Source: Planctomycetota bacterium (GTDB lineage: Bacteria; Planctomycetota; UBA8108; JACQVS01). From it: a DNA stretch of 46,789 bases. The notes beneath the pieces are model-generated. The model had not been told where the DNA came from. It did not search any database and was given only the letters and a program-made list of their open reading frames with translations. The translations under genes and the position numbers were made by a program. The stretch lies in NCBI GenBank assembly GCA_016209605.1, contig JACQVS010000125.1, positions 1 to 46,789 on the forward strand, in the 5' to 3' direction. Of this stretch, positions 24,575 through 31,690 are shown piece by piece (position 1 is the first letter of the stretch; every line of letters begins with the position of its first letter).

Positions 24575-26359
24575 TTATTTCGCGAGCGGGATCTTCACCG
24601 TGAAGCGGCTTCCCTTGCCAATCTGGCTTGCCACCGCGACCGTTCCGTGCATCGACTGCACCAGGTGCTTGACGATGGACAGCCCCAGGCCGGTGCCGCC
24701 CAGCTCGCGGGAGCGGGCCTTGTCAACCCGGTAAAACCGCTCGAAGATACGTTCCAGATCCTGTTCCGGGATGCCGATGCCGGTGTCTTCCACGTCGAGG
24801 CAGCCCTGACCATCCTGCACGTAAATGCGGATGGTGACCTTCCCGCCCACGGGCGTGTACTTGACGGCGTTGTCGAGGAGGTTGTCGATCACCTGGGCCA
24901 TGGCCTCGGAGTTTCCCGGCACCACCACCGGCTCGGACGGCGGCTCGACGGCGGCGGTCAGATTCTTCTCCATGAGAACCACCTCGTAGTTTTTGAGGCA
25001 CTCCTCCACCACCGGCTGCCACTCCGCCGGGCTGAGCGGCGTGGCGTGCTCCTCCGACTCGATGCGCGCCAGGCTCAAGAGGTCCCGGACCAGGTAGCTC
25101 AAGCGGTTGACGTGCGCTTCGATCTTCTCGAGAAATCGGACGTTGTTGGTCTCATCGTGCAAGGCGCCGGAGAGCAGCGTTTCGACGTACCCCTTGATGG
25201 TGGTGAGAGGCGTCTTCAACTCGTGGGAGACGTTGGCCACGAAATCCCGTCGGATGCGCTCCAGCTTGCGCAAGCCGGTGAGGTCATGCAGGACGACGAC
25301 GATGCCTTTTCCCAATCCGCCCTCGAAAGGCGTCGCCGCGCCCTCGAGGATCATCTCCCGGCCGCCGCTCCGGAGAACGATCTCTCGGCGCGCCGGCTTC
25401 CCCTCGTAACGCACCCTGGCGAGCAGATCCAGGAGGTCGATCACGTGAACCAGCTCCCAGATCTTCTTCCTCTGAGTCAGGAGATCCTCGGACCCGAGCA
25501 GCTCGCCCGCGGCCCGGTTGCAGAAGAGCACTTGATCTTCGCCGTCAACGGCCAGAACCCCCTCCACCATGCTGGAGAGGATGGCGTGCAGCTGGGCTTG
25601 GTCCCGCGACACCGTGGCGATCTTCTCCGTCAGCTCGACGCACAGGTGGTTGAGCGCCTCTCCGAGCTTGCCGAACTCATCGCGGGGCATCGGCCGCACC
25701 CGCTTCTCGTAGTGGCCCTTCCGGATGGCCTCGGCGACCTGGATCATCTCGAAGATCGGTCCGGTGGTCTTTTGGGTGACGAAGAGTCCGATCACCAGCG
25801 CCGCGACGATGCCGATCCCCATGCCGACCAGAACCGTTATCCGCACCGAGGCGGAGCGCTCCTCCTGGTATTCGATCGGCACCGCCACCCGCGCCACTCC
25901 AAGGATCTTGCCCTCGCTTTTCACCGCCTCGGCGACGTAATAGAAATACTTTTTACTGGTGTCGCTGTAGCGTTTCGAGCTGCCCACGGCGATTTGCAGC
26001 GCCTGAATGAACTCCGGCCGCTGCGCATGGTTCTCCATCCGGACGGGGTCCTCGTCGGAATCGGCGAGCACCCGGCCGTCTGGGAACATCAAGGTGACGC
26101 GGGTCTGGGTTTCGCGGCCCAGGCGCTCGACTTCCTGCTGGATCTCCTGCGGCAACGCCAGCGAGAAGAGGCTCTTGCCGCGCAAGGCCAGAAACGAGGT
26201 CTGGCGCTGGAGCGTCCTCTTGAGATCGGCCTCCAGGGCCTTTTCCATCTGGTAATCGAAGAGGAAGCCGATCAGCGCCGTGGTGATGAGCACCAGGATG
26301 GCGTAGCTGGCGTAAAGCTTCCAGAAGTACCGGGACTTGGCGATGCTCCAGGAGATCAT
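24575..26359 (-). CDS. phoR: PhoR-like sensor histidine kinase
   Basis: A 594-residue membrane kinase, the probable phosphate sensor. TM1 is at about 14-34 and TM2 at 174-196, flanking an extracytoplasmic sensor of about 140 residues. HAMP (about 196-248) and PAS (255-365) follow. The HisKA phosphoacceptor is H379 in 'FVANVSHELKTPLTTIKGY', and the HATPase has N-box 'DNLLDNAVKYTP', G1 'DTGIGIP' and G2 'GGTGLGLSIVKHL'. All motifs are intact. Position right after phoU in a pst operon supports the PhoR assignment. The partner regulator phoB, usually adjacent, is absent from the window, so it must be encoded elsewhere. Confidence 0.88.
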   Translation of the reverse strand: MISWSIAKSRYFWKLYASYAILVLITTALIGFLFDYQMEKALEADLKRTLQRQTSFLALRGKSLFSLALPQEIQQEVERLGRETQTRVTLMFPDGRVLADSDEDPVRMENHAQRPEFIQALQIAVGSSKRYSDTSKKYFYYVAEAVKSEGKILGVARVAVPIEYQEERSASVRITVLVGMGIGIVAALVIGLFVTQKTTGPIFEMIQVAEAIRKGHYEKRVRPMPRDEFGKLGEALNHLCVELTEKIATVSRDQAQLHAILSSMVEGVLAVDGEDQVLFCNRAAGELLGSEDLLTQRKKIWELVHVIDLLDLLARVRYEGKPARREIVLRSGGREMILEGAATPFEGGLGKGIVVVLHDLTGLRKLERIRRDFVANVSHELKTPLTTIKGYVETLLSGALHDETNNVRFLEKIEAHVNRLSYLVRDLLSLARIESEEHATPLSPAEWQPVVEECLKNYEVVLMEKNLTAAVEPPSEPVVVPGNSEAMAQVIDNLLDNAVKYTPVGGKVTIRIYVQDGQGCLDVEDTGIGIPEQDLERIFERFYRVDKARSRELGGTGLGLSIVKHLVQSMHGTVAVASQIGKGSRFTVKIPLAK

Positions 26360-26372
26360 GGGTGAACCGGAT

Positions 26373-27026
26373 TCATGAGGTATGCCGGATGTCCTGGCCG
26401 CGCACCAGAAACACCACCTCCTCGGCTATGTTGGTGGCGTGGTCGGCGATGCGCTCGATGGAGCGGGCGATGAGGATGAGCGCCAGCGCGCGGCTGATGG
26501 TCCTGGGGTCGCTGATCATGTAGGTCAGAAGCTCGCGGAAGATCTGGTTGTTCAAGTCGTCCACCTCCCGGTCGCGCTTGATGATCTCGAGCGCCCCGGT
26601 GTCATCCTCTTTCTCGAAAGCCGCCAGGGCCTTGTCCATCATGTCAGTGGCGATCACGGCCATGCGCGGCAGGTCGATGAGCGGCTTGAGCAGCGGCTCC
26701 TTGATCAGCTCGCGGACGTCATCGCAGATGTTCACCGACTGGTCGCCGATGCGCTCGAGCTCGGTGTTGATTCTCGCTACCATGAGGAGGAAGCGCAGGT
26801 TGGAGGCCACCGGGTTGAAGGTGACGATCAAGCGGATGGTGTGGTCGTCGACGTTCTTTTGCATCTGGTCGAGCTCATCCTCGACCCGCATCACCTCCTC
26901 AATCAGCTCCGGCCGCCGCTCCACCAGCGCCGCCATCGAGTTGCGGATCATGCTCTCGGCCTTCTTGCCCATCTCCACGAGCATTTTCTTCACTTCCGAG
27001 CGCCCGGCGTCGAATTTTTTGGCCAT
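26373..27026 (-). CDS. phoU: Phosphate-specific transport regulator PhoU
   Basis: A 217-residue all-helical protein consisting of two three-helix PhoU repeats, each with a metal-binding motif: 'VMRVEDELDQMQKNVDDHTI' (about 45-64) and 'IIKRDREVDDLNNQIFREL' (about 148-166). Length is canonical. PhoU links PstSCAB to PhoR and restrains phosphate uptake. ATG 27026 is preceded by GAGGAG. It lies 23 nt after pstB1 and 14 nt before phoR, in one transcription unit. Confidence 0.95.
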   Translation of the reverse strand: MAKKFDAGRSEVKKMLVEMGKKAESMIRNSMAALVERRPELIEEVMRVEDELDQMQKNVDDHTIRLIVTFNPVASNLRFLLMVARINTELERIGDQSVNICDDVRELIKEPLLKPLIDLPRMAVIATDMMDKALAAFEKEDDTGALEIIKRDREVDDLNNQIFRELLTYMISDPRTISRALALILIARSIERIADHATNIAEEVVFLVRGQDIRHTS

Positions 27027-27049
27027 GAAAACTCCTCTTCAGTTCAATT

Positions 27050-27829
27050 TTAACCGTAACGCCCTTGAATGTACGCCTCGGTCCTCTCATCTTTCGGATA
27101 CAAGAACAGGTCCTCGGTGCTCGCGTGCTCGACCAGAACGCCGTTGAGCATGTAAATGCACTCCTCGGTGACGCGCCGGGCCTGCGCCATGTTATGGGTC
27201 ACGATGAGCATTGTATAACGGCCCCGCAGGCTATCCATCAGGTCTTCGATCGCTTTTGTCCCCTCCGCATCGAGCGCCGAGCAGGGCTCATCCATGAGGA
27301 TGACCCGGGGCTTCAAGGGGAGCAGCCGGGCGATGCACAGTTTCTGCTGCTGCTCGAGCTGGAGAGCGGTTGCCGGCGTGTCCAGCCGGTCCTTCAAGCC
27401 GTCCCAGAGAAAGACTTCCCGCAGAGCCTCTTCCACCGCCGCGTCCAGCTCCGCCTTCGGCAAACTCCCCCACGGCGAGTGGATGCGCAGGCCGAAGACG
27501 ACGTTTTCGTAAACCGAGAGGGGGAGCGGGTTCGGCCGCTGGAACACCATGCCCACCGACTTCCTCAGCTCCTGGAGGCAGACGTCCGGTTCATAAATGT
27601 TCTTGCCGAGGACGCGGATCTCCCCGGAGGTGGAGACGTTGCCGTAGCGCTCGTTGATGCGGTTGAAGCAGCGCAGGAAGGTGGTCTTGCCGCAGCCGGA
27701 GGGCCCGATCAAGCCGGTGATGATGCCGCCGCGGATCCGGGCGCTGATGTCGCGGAGCGCCTGGAAGTCCCCGTACCAGAGGTTGAGCCCCTTGGTCTCG
27801 AGGCTGTACGCATTGGAAAACGGCTCCAT
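27050..27829 (-). CDS. pstB: Phosphate ABC transporter ATPase PstB1, degenerate signature motif
   Basis: A 259-residue PstB-type ATPase. Walker A GPSGCGKTT (42-50), Q-loop Gln97 ('VFQRPNP'), Walker B 'VILMDE' (176-181), D-loop SALD (184-187) and switch His212 ('VTHNM') are all intact. But the ABC signature, LSGGQ in practically every PstB, reads LQLEQ (156-160, DNA 27350-27364), so this subunit cannot complete an ATP site for its partner in the normal way. The neighbouring PstB2 has an intact LSGGQ but lacks the Q-loop Gln and switch His. The start overlaps the pstB2 stop by one base (TAATG). Together they look like a heterodimer. Confidence 0.9.
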   Translation of the reverse strand: MEPFSNAYSLETKGLNLWYGDFQALRDISARIRGGIITGLIGPSGCGKTTFLRCFNRINERYGNVSTSGEIRVLGKNIYEPDVCLQELRKSVGMVFQRPNPLPLSVYENVVFGLRIHSPWGSLPKAELDAAVEEALREVFLWDGLKDRLDTPATALQLEQQQKLCIARLLPLKPRVILMDEPCSALDAEGTKAIEDLMDSLRGRYTMLIVTHNMAQARRVTEECIYMLNGVLVEHASTEDLFLYPKDERTEAYIQGRYG

Positions 27830-28599
27830 TATCCAAAAACTCCCTGCACGTACTCGTAGGTCAAACGGTTGGCCGGCTGATCCGAGAAAACCACCTCGTT
27901 CCGGTCCACCTCCACCAGATTGCCGTTGTTCAAGAAGGCGGTCCTGTCGCCCAGGCGCCGCGCCTGCTGCACCAGGTTGGTCACCAGGATGATGGTCATC
28001 TCGCTCTTCAGCTCGAGCAACACGTCCTCGATGCGCATGGTGGTGACCGGATCGACGGCGATCGAGAACTCATCGAGGCAGAGGATCTCCGGCCGGTGGG
28101 AAAGCGCCCGGGCGATGGTCAAGCGCTGCTGCTGGCCGCCGGAGAGCTTGGTGCCGAGGGTCTTCAAGCGGTCCTTCACCTCATCCCAGAGCGCCGCCTG
28201 GCGGAGGCACTTCTCGACGATGGCCTCCAGCTCGGTGCGCCCGCGGATGCCCATGAGGCGCGGCGCGTAGGCGACATTGTCATGGACCGTCATGGGCAGC
28301 CCCACCGGCAGCGGAAAGACCATGCCGATGCGGCGCCGGAGCCGGAAAACGTCGCGTATCTGATGGACCTCCTCCCCATCGATCTTGATGCTCCCCCGCA
28401 CCCGGGCGCCGGGAATGAACTCGATGGTCCGGTTGATGCACTTGAGGAGCGTCGTCTTGCCCGAGTTGGCCGGCCCGATGATCGCCAGGATCTCGTTGCG
28501 CCGGACCTCGAGGTCGAGGTCCTGGAGGACCGTCTTGCCGCCGTAGGACACGGTCAAGCCGGCGATTTCGATCTTGTTGGCGGGATGTGCTCGGATCAT
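27829..28599 (-). CDS. pstB: Phosphate ABC transporter ATPase PstB2, degenerate Q-, D- and H-loops
   Basis: A 256-residue PstB-type ATPase. Walker A GPANSGKTT (42-50) and the signature LSGGQQQR (152-159) are intact, and the Walker B acidic pair remains (CLDE, 174-177). Three other motifs are altered: the Q-loop Gln is Pro96 ('MVFPLPVGLP'), the D-loop SALD is IAVD (180-183), and the switch His is Asn208 ('VTNLVQQA'). These are the counterpart of the defects in PstB1, so the canonical ATP site of a heterodimer would use PstB1's nucleotide-binding loops with PstB2's signature. ATG 28599 shares one base with the pstA stop (TGATG). Confidence 0.9.
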   Translation of the reverse strand: MIRAHPANKIEIAGLTVSYGGKTVLQDLDLEVRRNEILAIIGPANSGKTTLLKCINRTIEFIPGARVRGSIKIDGEEVHQIRDVFRLRRRIGMVFPLPVGLPMTVHDNVAYAPRLMGIRGRTELEAIVEKCLRQAALWDEVKDRLKTLGTKLSGGQQQRLTIARALSHRPEILCLDEFSIAVDPVTTMRIEDVLLELKSEMTIILVTNLVQQARRLGDRTAFLNNGNLVEVDRNEVVFSDQPANRLTYEYVQGVFG

Positions 28600-29516
28600 C
28601 ACCACCTCTGGTGCGACCGCAGGTAGACGCGAATGGAGACCGCCACGCTGTTGAACACTAGGACGATGCAGATCAGCACCAGCGCCGTGCCATAAAGCAG
28701 CGCCTCGGGCACGCCCTGGAGCTGGGTGGAAACCGTAAGCAAGTGATAGGAGAGCGCCATGCACTGGTCGAAAAGGCCGTAGGCAAAGAGGCCCTTCCCC
28801 TCGATGGGCTTGAAGAACACCGCGCCGGTGAAGAGGATGGGAGCGGTCTCGCCGGCCGCCCGGCACACCGAGAGGATGACGCCGGTCAGGATGCCGCTCA
28901 AGGAGTTGGGCAGCACGATGGTGCGGATGGTCTGCCAGGGCGTGGCCCCCATGTTCCAGCAGGCTTCACGGAATGACCTCGGGACCGCGGACAACGCCTC
29001 CTTGGTCGCGGCGATGGTCACCGGCAGGTTCATGATCCCCAGGGTCAAGGAGGCGGCCAGGATCGAGCGCCCGAATCCGAACGCCAGGACGAAGGCCCCG
29101 ACCCCGAAAAGGGCGTAGACGATGCTGGGCACGCCGGCGAGGTTGAGCACGGCCAGATTGACGGCGCGGTTGAACCAGTTGTCGCGGGCGAACTCGTTGA
29201 GATATATCCCCGCCAGGACGCCGATCGGCGCCGAGGCGCACAGCGAGAAGAAGATGAGGTAAATGGTCCCGAGAATGGCCGGCCAGATGCCGCCTTCCTT
29301 CATGTTGTGGCGAGGAACGTCGGCGATGAACTGCCAGGAGAGGATGGGCCAGCCCTTGTAGAAAAGATAGAGGAGGATTGAGAGGAGCGGGATGACCATG
29401 AGCACCGCCATGGCGCCGAAAAGGAGGCGGGCGGCCGCCTCGGCCCGCATTTTCTTGCGGATGAGGTCCGTCTCGCCGAAGGGATTGCCGTCCTTCATGG
29501 CCGGTTCCTGGCTCAT
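28599..29516 (-). CDS. pstA: Phosphate ABC transporter permease PstA
   Basis: A 305-residue inner-membrane permease with about six membrane segments (first 'LLFGAMAVLMVIPLLSILLYLF'). The BPD_transp_1 region holds the coupling-helix motif 'EALSAVPRSFREACWNMGATPWQTIRTIVLP', the EAA loop that docks to the PstB ATPases, and 'SVCRAAGETAPILFTGA' typical of PstA. ATG 29516 overlaps the pstC stop as ATGA. A 45-residue hydrophilic N-terminus precedes the first membrane segment. It pairs with PstC to form the phosphate channel. Confidence 0.94.
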   Translation of the reverse strand: MSQEPAMKDGNPFGETDLIRKKMRAEAAARLLFGAMAVLMVIPLLSILLYLFYKGWPILSWQFIADVPRHNMKEGGIWPAILGTIYLIFFSLCASAPIGVLAGIYLNEFARDNWFNRAVNLAVLNLAGVPSIVYALFGVGAFVLAFGFGRSILAASLTLGIMNLPVTIAATKEALSAVPRSFREACWNMGATPWQTIRTIVLPNSLSGILTGVILSVCRAAGETAPILFTGAVFFKPIEGKGLFAYGLFDQCMALSYHLLTVSTQLQGVPEALLYGTALVLICIVLVFNSVAVSIRVYLRSHQRW

Positions 29517-30490
29517 CCTTTCCTCCGGATGCCCTTGACCACGAGGTCGGCGGTCAAGTTGATGGCGAAGGTGATGGCGAAGAGCAGGATGCCGATCACG
29601 AACAGGACCTGATAGTGATGGGCCTCGGGGGGGTAGTTTCCCGAGGGGTCCGGGTGCAAGTGCGGCGCCTCCCCCAGCTCCGCGGCAATGGTCGCCGTCA
29701 GCGTGCGCACCGACTGGAGCGGATGGAATAAGGGGAACCGGGAGTCGAAGGGGATGTTGACCGAGTGGCCGGTGGTCATGTAGACGGCCATGGTCTCCCC
29801 AACCGCCCGCCCTACCCCCAGGAGGGCGGCCGCCAGGAGGCCGTTTTTCGCCGCCGGGAGGAGCACCTTGTAAATCACCTGCCAGCGGGTCGCGCCCAGC
29901 GCCAGGGCCGCCTCCCGGAAAGTGTCGGGGACCGCCTTCAAGGCATCTTCCGAAATCGAAACGATCACCGGCAGGCTCATCAAGGCGACCACGATGCCGC
30001 CGTTCAGGACGTTCAGCCCCACCGGCGCGCCGGTCGCCCAGATGATGAGCGGGCTCATGACCATGAGGCCGATGAAGCCCCACACCACCGAGGGGATGGC
30101 CGCCAGAATCTCGATGGTGATCTTGAGCGCCTCCTTGAACTTGCCGGCGCAGAACTCGGAGATGAAGATGGCCGCCCCCAGGCCGAAGGGGACGGCGATC
30201 AGCATGGCGAAGAGGGTGACGCTGGCCGTCCCCAGGATCAAGGCCAGGGCCCCGTAGCGCTTGTTCAAGTCGGAGTTGGGGTACCACTCGGGGCTGAAGA
30301 AGAACTCCTTGAAGTCGAAGCGGTCGCGCAGGAACGGCGCCCCCTCCCGGAAGACGAAGAAGAAGATGCTGAAGACGAAGATGATGCTGCTCACCCCGCA
30401 GAGGTAGATCCATCCCACCATGGCCCTCTCCTGGAGGCGGGAGAGCCAGCCTTTCAGGGAAAATTCACGGGATTCGGGTTTTGAGCTCAC
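29513..30490 (-). CDS. pstC: Phosphate ABC transporter permease PstC
   Basis: A 325-residue inner-membrane permease starting at GTG 30490. TM segments include 'VGWIYLCGVSSIIFVFSIFFFVF' and the PstC blocks 'FAMLIAVPFGLGAAIFISEF', 'LAAIPSVVWGFIGLMVMSPL', the EAA motif 'DALKAVPDTFREAALALGATRWQVIYKVLLPAA' and 'GVGRAVGETMAVYMTTG'. A large insert between the last two membrane segments (about residues 240-285, 'PLFHPLQSVRTLTATIAAELGEAPHLHPDPSG') is usual for PstC. It lies 40 nt after pstS. Confidence 0.94.
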   Translation of the reverse strand: MSSKPESREFSLKGWLSRLQERAMVGWIYLCGVSSIIFVFSIFFFVFREGAPFLRDRFDFKEFFFSPEWYPNSDLNKRYGALALILGTASVTLFAMLIAVPFGLGAAIFISEFCAGKFKEALKITIEILAAIPSVVWGFIGLMVMSPLIIWATGAPVGLNVLNGGIVVALMSLPVIVSISEDALKAVPDTFREAALALGATRWQVIYKVLLPAAKNGLLAAALLGVGRAVGETMAVYMTTGHSVNIPFDSRFPLFHPLQSVRTLTATIAAELGEAPHLHPDPSGNYPPEAHHYQVLFVIGILLFAITFAINLTADLVVKGIRRKG

Positions 30491-30529
30491 GTGGACTCGG
30501 GAAAAAGAAATTCAGGATCGCCATCGGCT

Positions 30530-31408
30530 TTATTTCTTGAGCGGGATGTAGCCGATCTTGGCGATCACGCCCTGCCCGGCCGGCGAGAGGATCCAGTCGA
30601 TATAATCCTTCAGCTCCCCCTCCGGCTCGCCGATGGTGTAGAGGAAGAGCGGCCGGGCGATGGAGTACTGGCCGCTCAGCACCGTTTCATTGGAAGGGGC
30701 GAAGGAGGGATCGCCCTTCTTCTGCGCCACCTTCAGGAATTTAACATGATCCGTTTTATAGGCCATGCCGCTGTAGCCGATGCCGCACGGCGTGCCGCCC
30801 ACCGCCTCGACCACGTACTTCGAGCCGGGCATGTCCTTCGAGCCGCGCTTGAAGTCCCCCTTGTGAAGCACCGCCTCCCGAAAGTACTTGTACGTCCCCG
30901 AGTTGGACTGGCGGCTGAAGCGGACGATCTCATCGCTGGGGCAGATCTTCTTCAGGTCGACGCCAAGCTCGGACCACTTCGAGATCTTCCCCCCTTCCTT
31001 GTAGATCTCCGCCAACTGCTCGAGGACTATCTCCTCGAGCGGATTGTCCTTGTGCGCGTAGACGGCCAGGCCGTCATACCCGGCGATGAACTCCTTCGGC
31101 TCCTTGCCGGTGTTGCTCTTGACCTGGGCGGCCTCGGCCGGTTCGAGCCTGCGGCTGGCGTTCACCAGGTCGGCGTTCCCTTGTTTGAGGGCTTCGATCC
31201 CCACCGCCGTCCCCGGCCCGGAGACCTCCACCGAGACGTCCGGCTTGATCTTGTGGAACTCCTCCGACCAGGCCTGGGCGAGGTTGAGCATGGTGTCCGA
31301 GCCGGTGTTCTGGATGGTCTTCTTCCCCCGTTGGGGTGACAGGCCGGGAGAACAAGAAACCGCCAAGAACGCCAAGCCCCAGAGGATCAAAGATTTTCGG
31401 GTGAACAT
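30530..31408 (-). CDS. pstS: Phosphate-binding lipoprotein PstS
   Basis: A 292-residue periplasmic phosphate-binding protein. ATG 31408 is fixed by AAGGAG eight bases upstream. The signal 'SLILWGLAFLAVSC' ends in a lipobox-like AVSC, so it is probably a lipoprotein. Binding motifs: 'NTGSDTMLNLAQAW' (the TGSxT loop), 'GPGTAVGIEALKQGNADLVNASR', 'GYDGLAVYAHKDNP', 'RQSNSGTYKYF' and 'GYSGMAY'. First gene of the pst operon. Two identical palindromes flank a TATAAT box upstream, suggesting phosphate- or factor-dependent control. Confidence 0.93.
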   Translation of the reverse strand: MFTRKSLILWGLAFLAVSCSPGLSPQRGKKTIQNTGSDTMLNLAQAWSEEFHKIKPDVSVEVSGPGTAVGIEALKQGNADLVNASRRLEPAEAAQVKSNTGKEPKEFIAGYDGLAVYAHKDNPLEEIVLEQLAEIYKEGGKISKWSELGVDLKKICPSDEIVRFSRQSNSGTYKYFREAVLHKGDFKRGSKDMPGSKYVVEAVGGTPCGIGYSGMAYKTDHVKFLKVAQKKGDPSFAPSNETVLSGQYSIARPLFLYTIGEPEGELKDYIDWILSPAGQGVIAKIGYIPLKK

Positions 31409-31469
31409 GCTGGACTCCTTCAAACTTCCTGAGGAAAAATTTCAATGCGCTGGGGTTAATATAAGAAGC

Positions 31470-31516
31470 TCCGGTTAAAACCGCTTTAAGATTATATAAA
31501 TTTCCGGTTAAAACCG
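31470..31516 (-). promoter_or_regulatory. pst promoter flanked by two identical palindromes
   Basis: TCCGGTTAAAACCG occurs twice (31470-31483 and 31503-31516), 33 bp apart, each an inverted repeat CGGTT-AA-AACCG. On the minus strand TATAAT (complement of 31491-31496) lies midway between them, so one palindrome covers the -35 zone and the other about +5. No TTGACA-like -35 is seen, as is usual for activator-dependent pho promoters. The remaining 31517-31690 holds nothing else I recognise. Confidence 0.6.
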
Positions 31517-31690
31517 AAGTCCTGAGTCTTGGCAAGTTTGCCCTTCCCGAAACCGGCTTACGAGGGATTTTTCCCCGGCCGTCATCTCAAGCTGGCAGAA
31601 GGGGCAAAGATCCGTCATCATGGAGGGGTCTTTCAGGTGCGTTAAAAAACCAGGATCGAATTATTACAAGAATCCTCGCGAGGCCTTTTC

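Noticed and set aside
24647..26365. 572-codon plus-strand frame opposite phoR
   Set aside because: Antisense shadow; His/Asp/Leu/Gly-rich, no motifs, while phoR is complete.
31017..31041. GCTCGAGGA/TCCTCGAGC inverted repeat
   Set aside because: Inside pstS coding sequence and explained by Leu-Glu codons.
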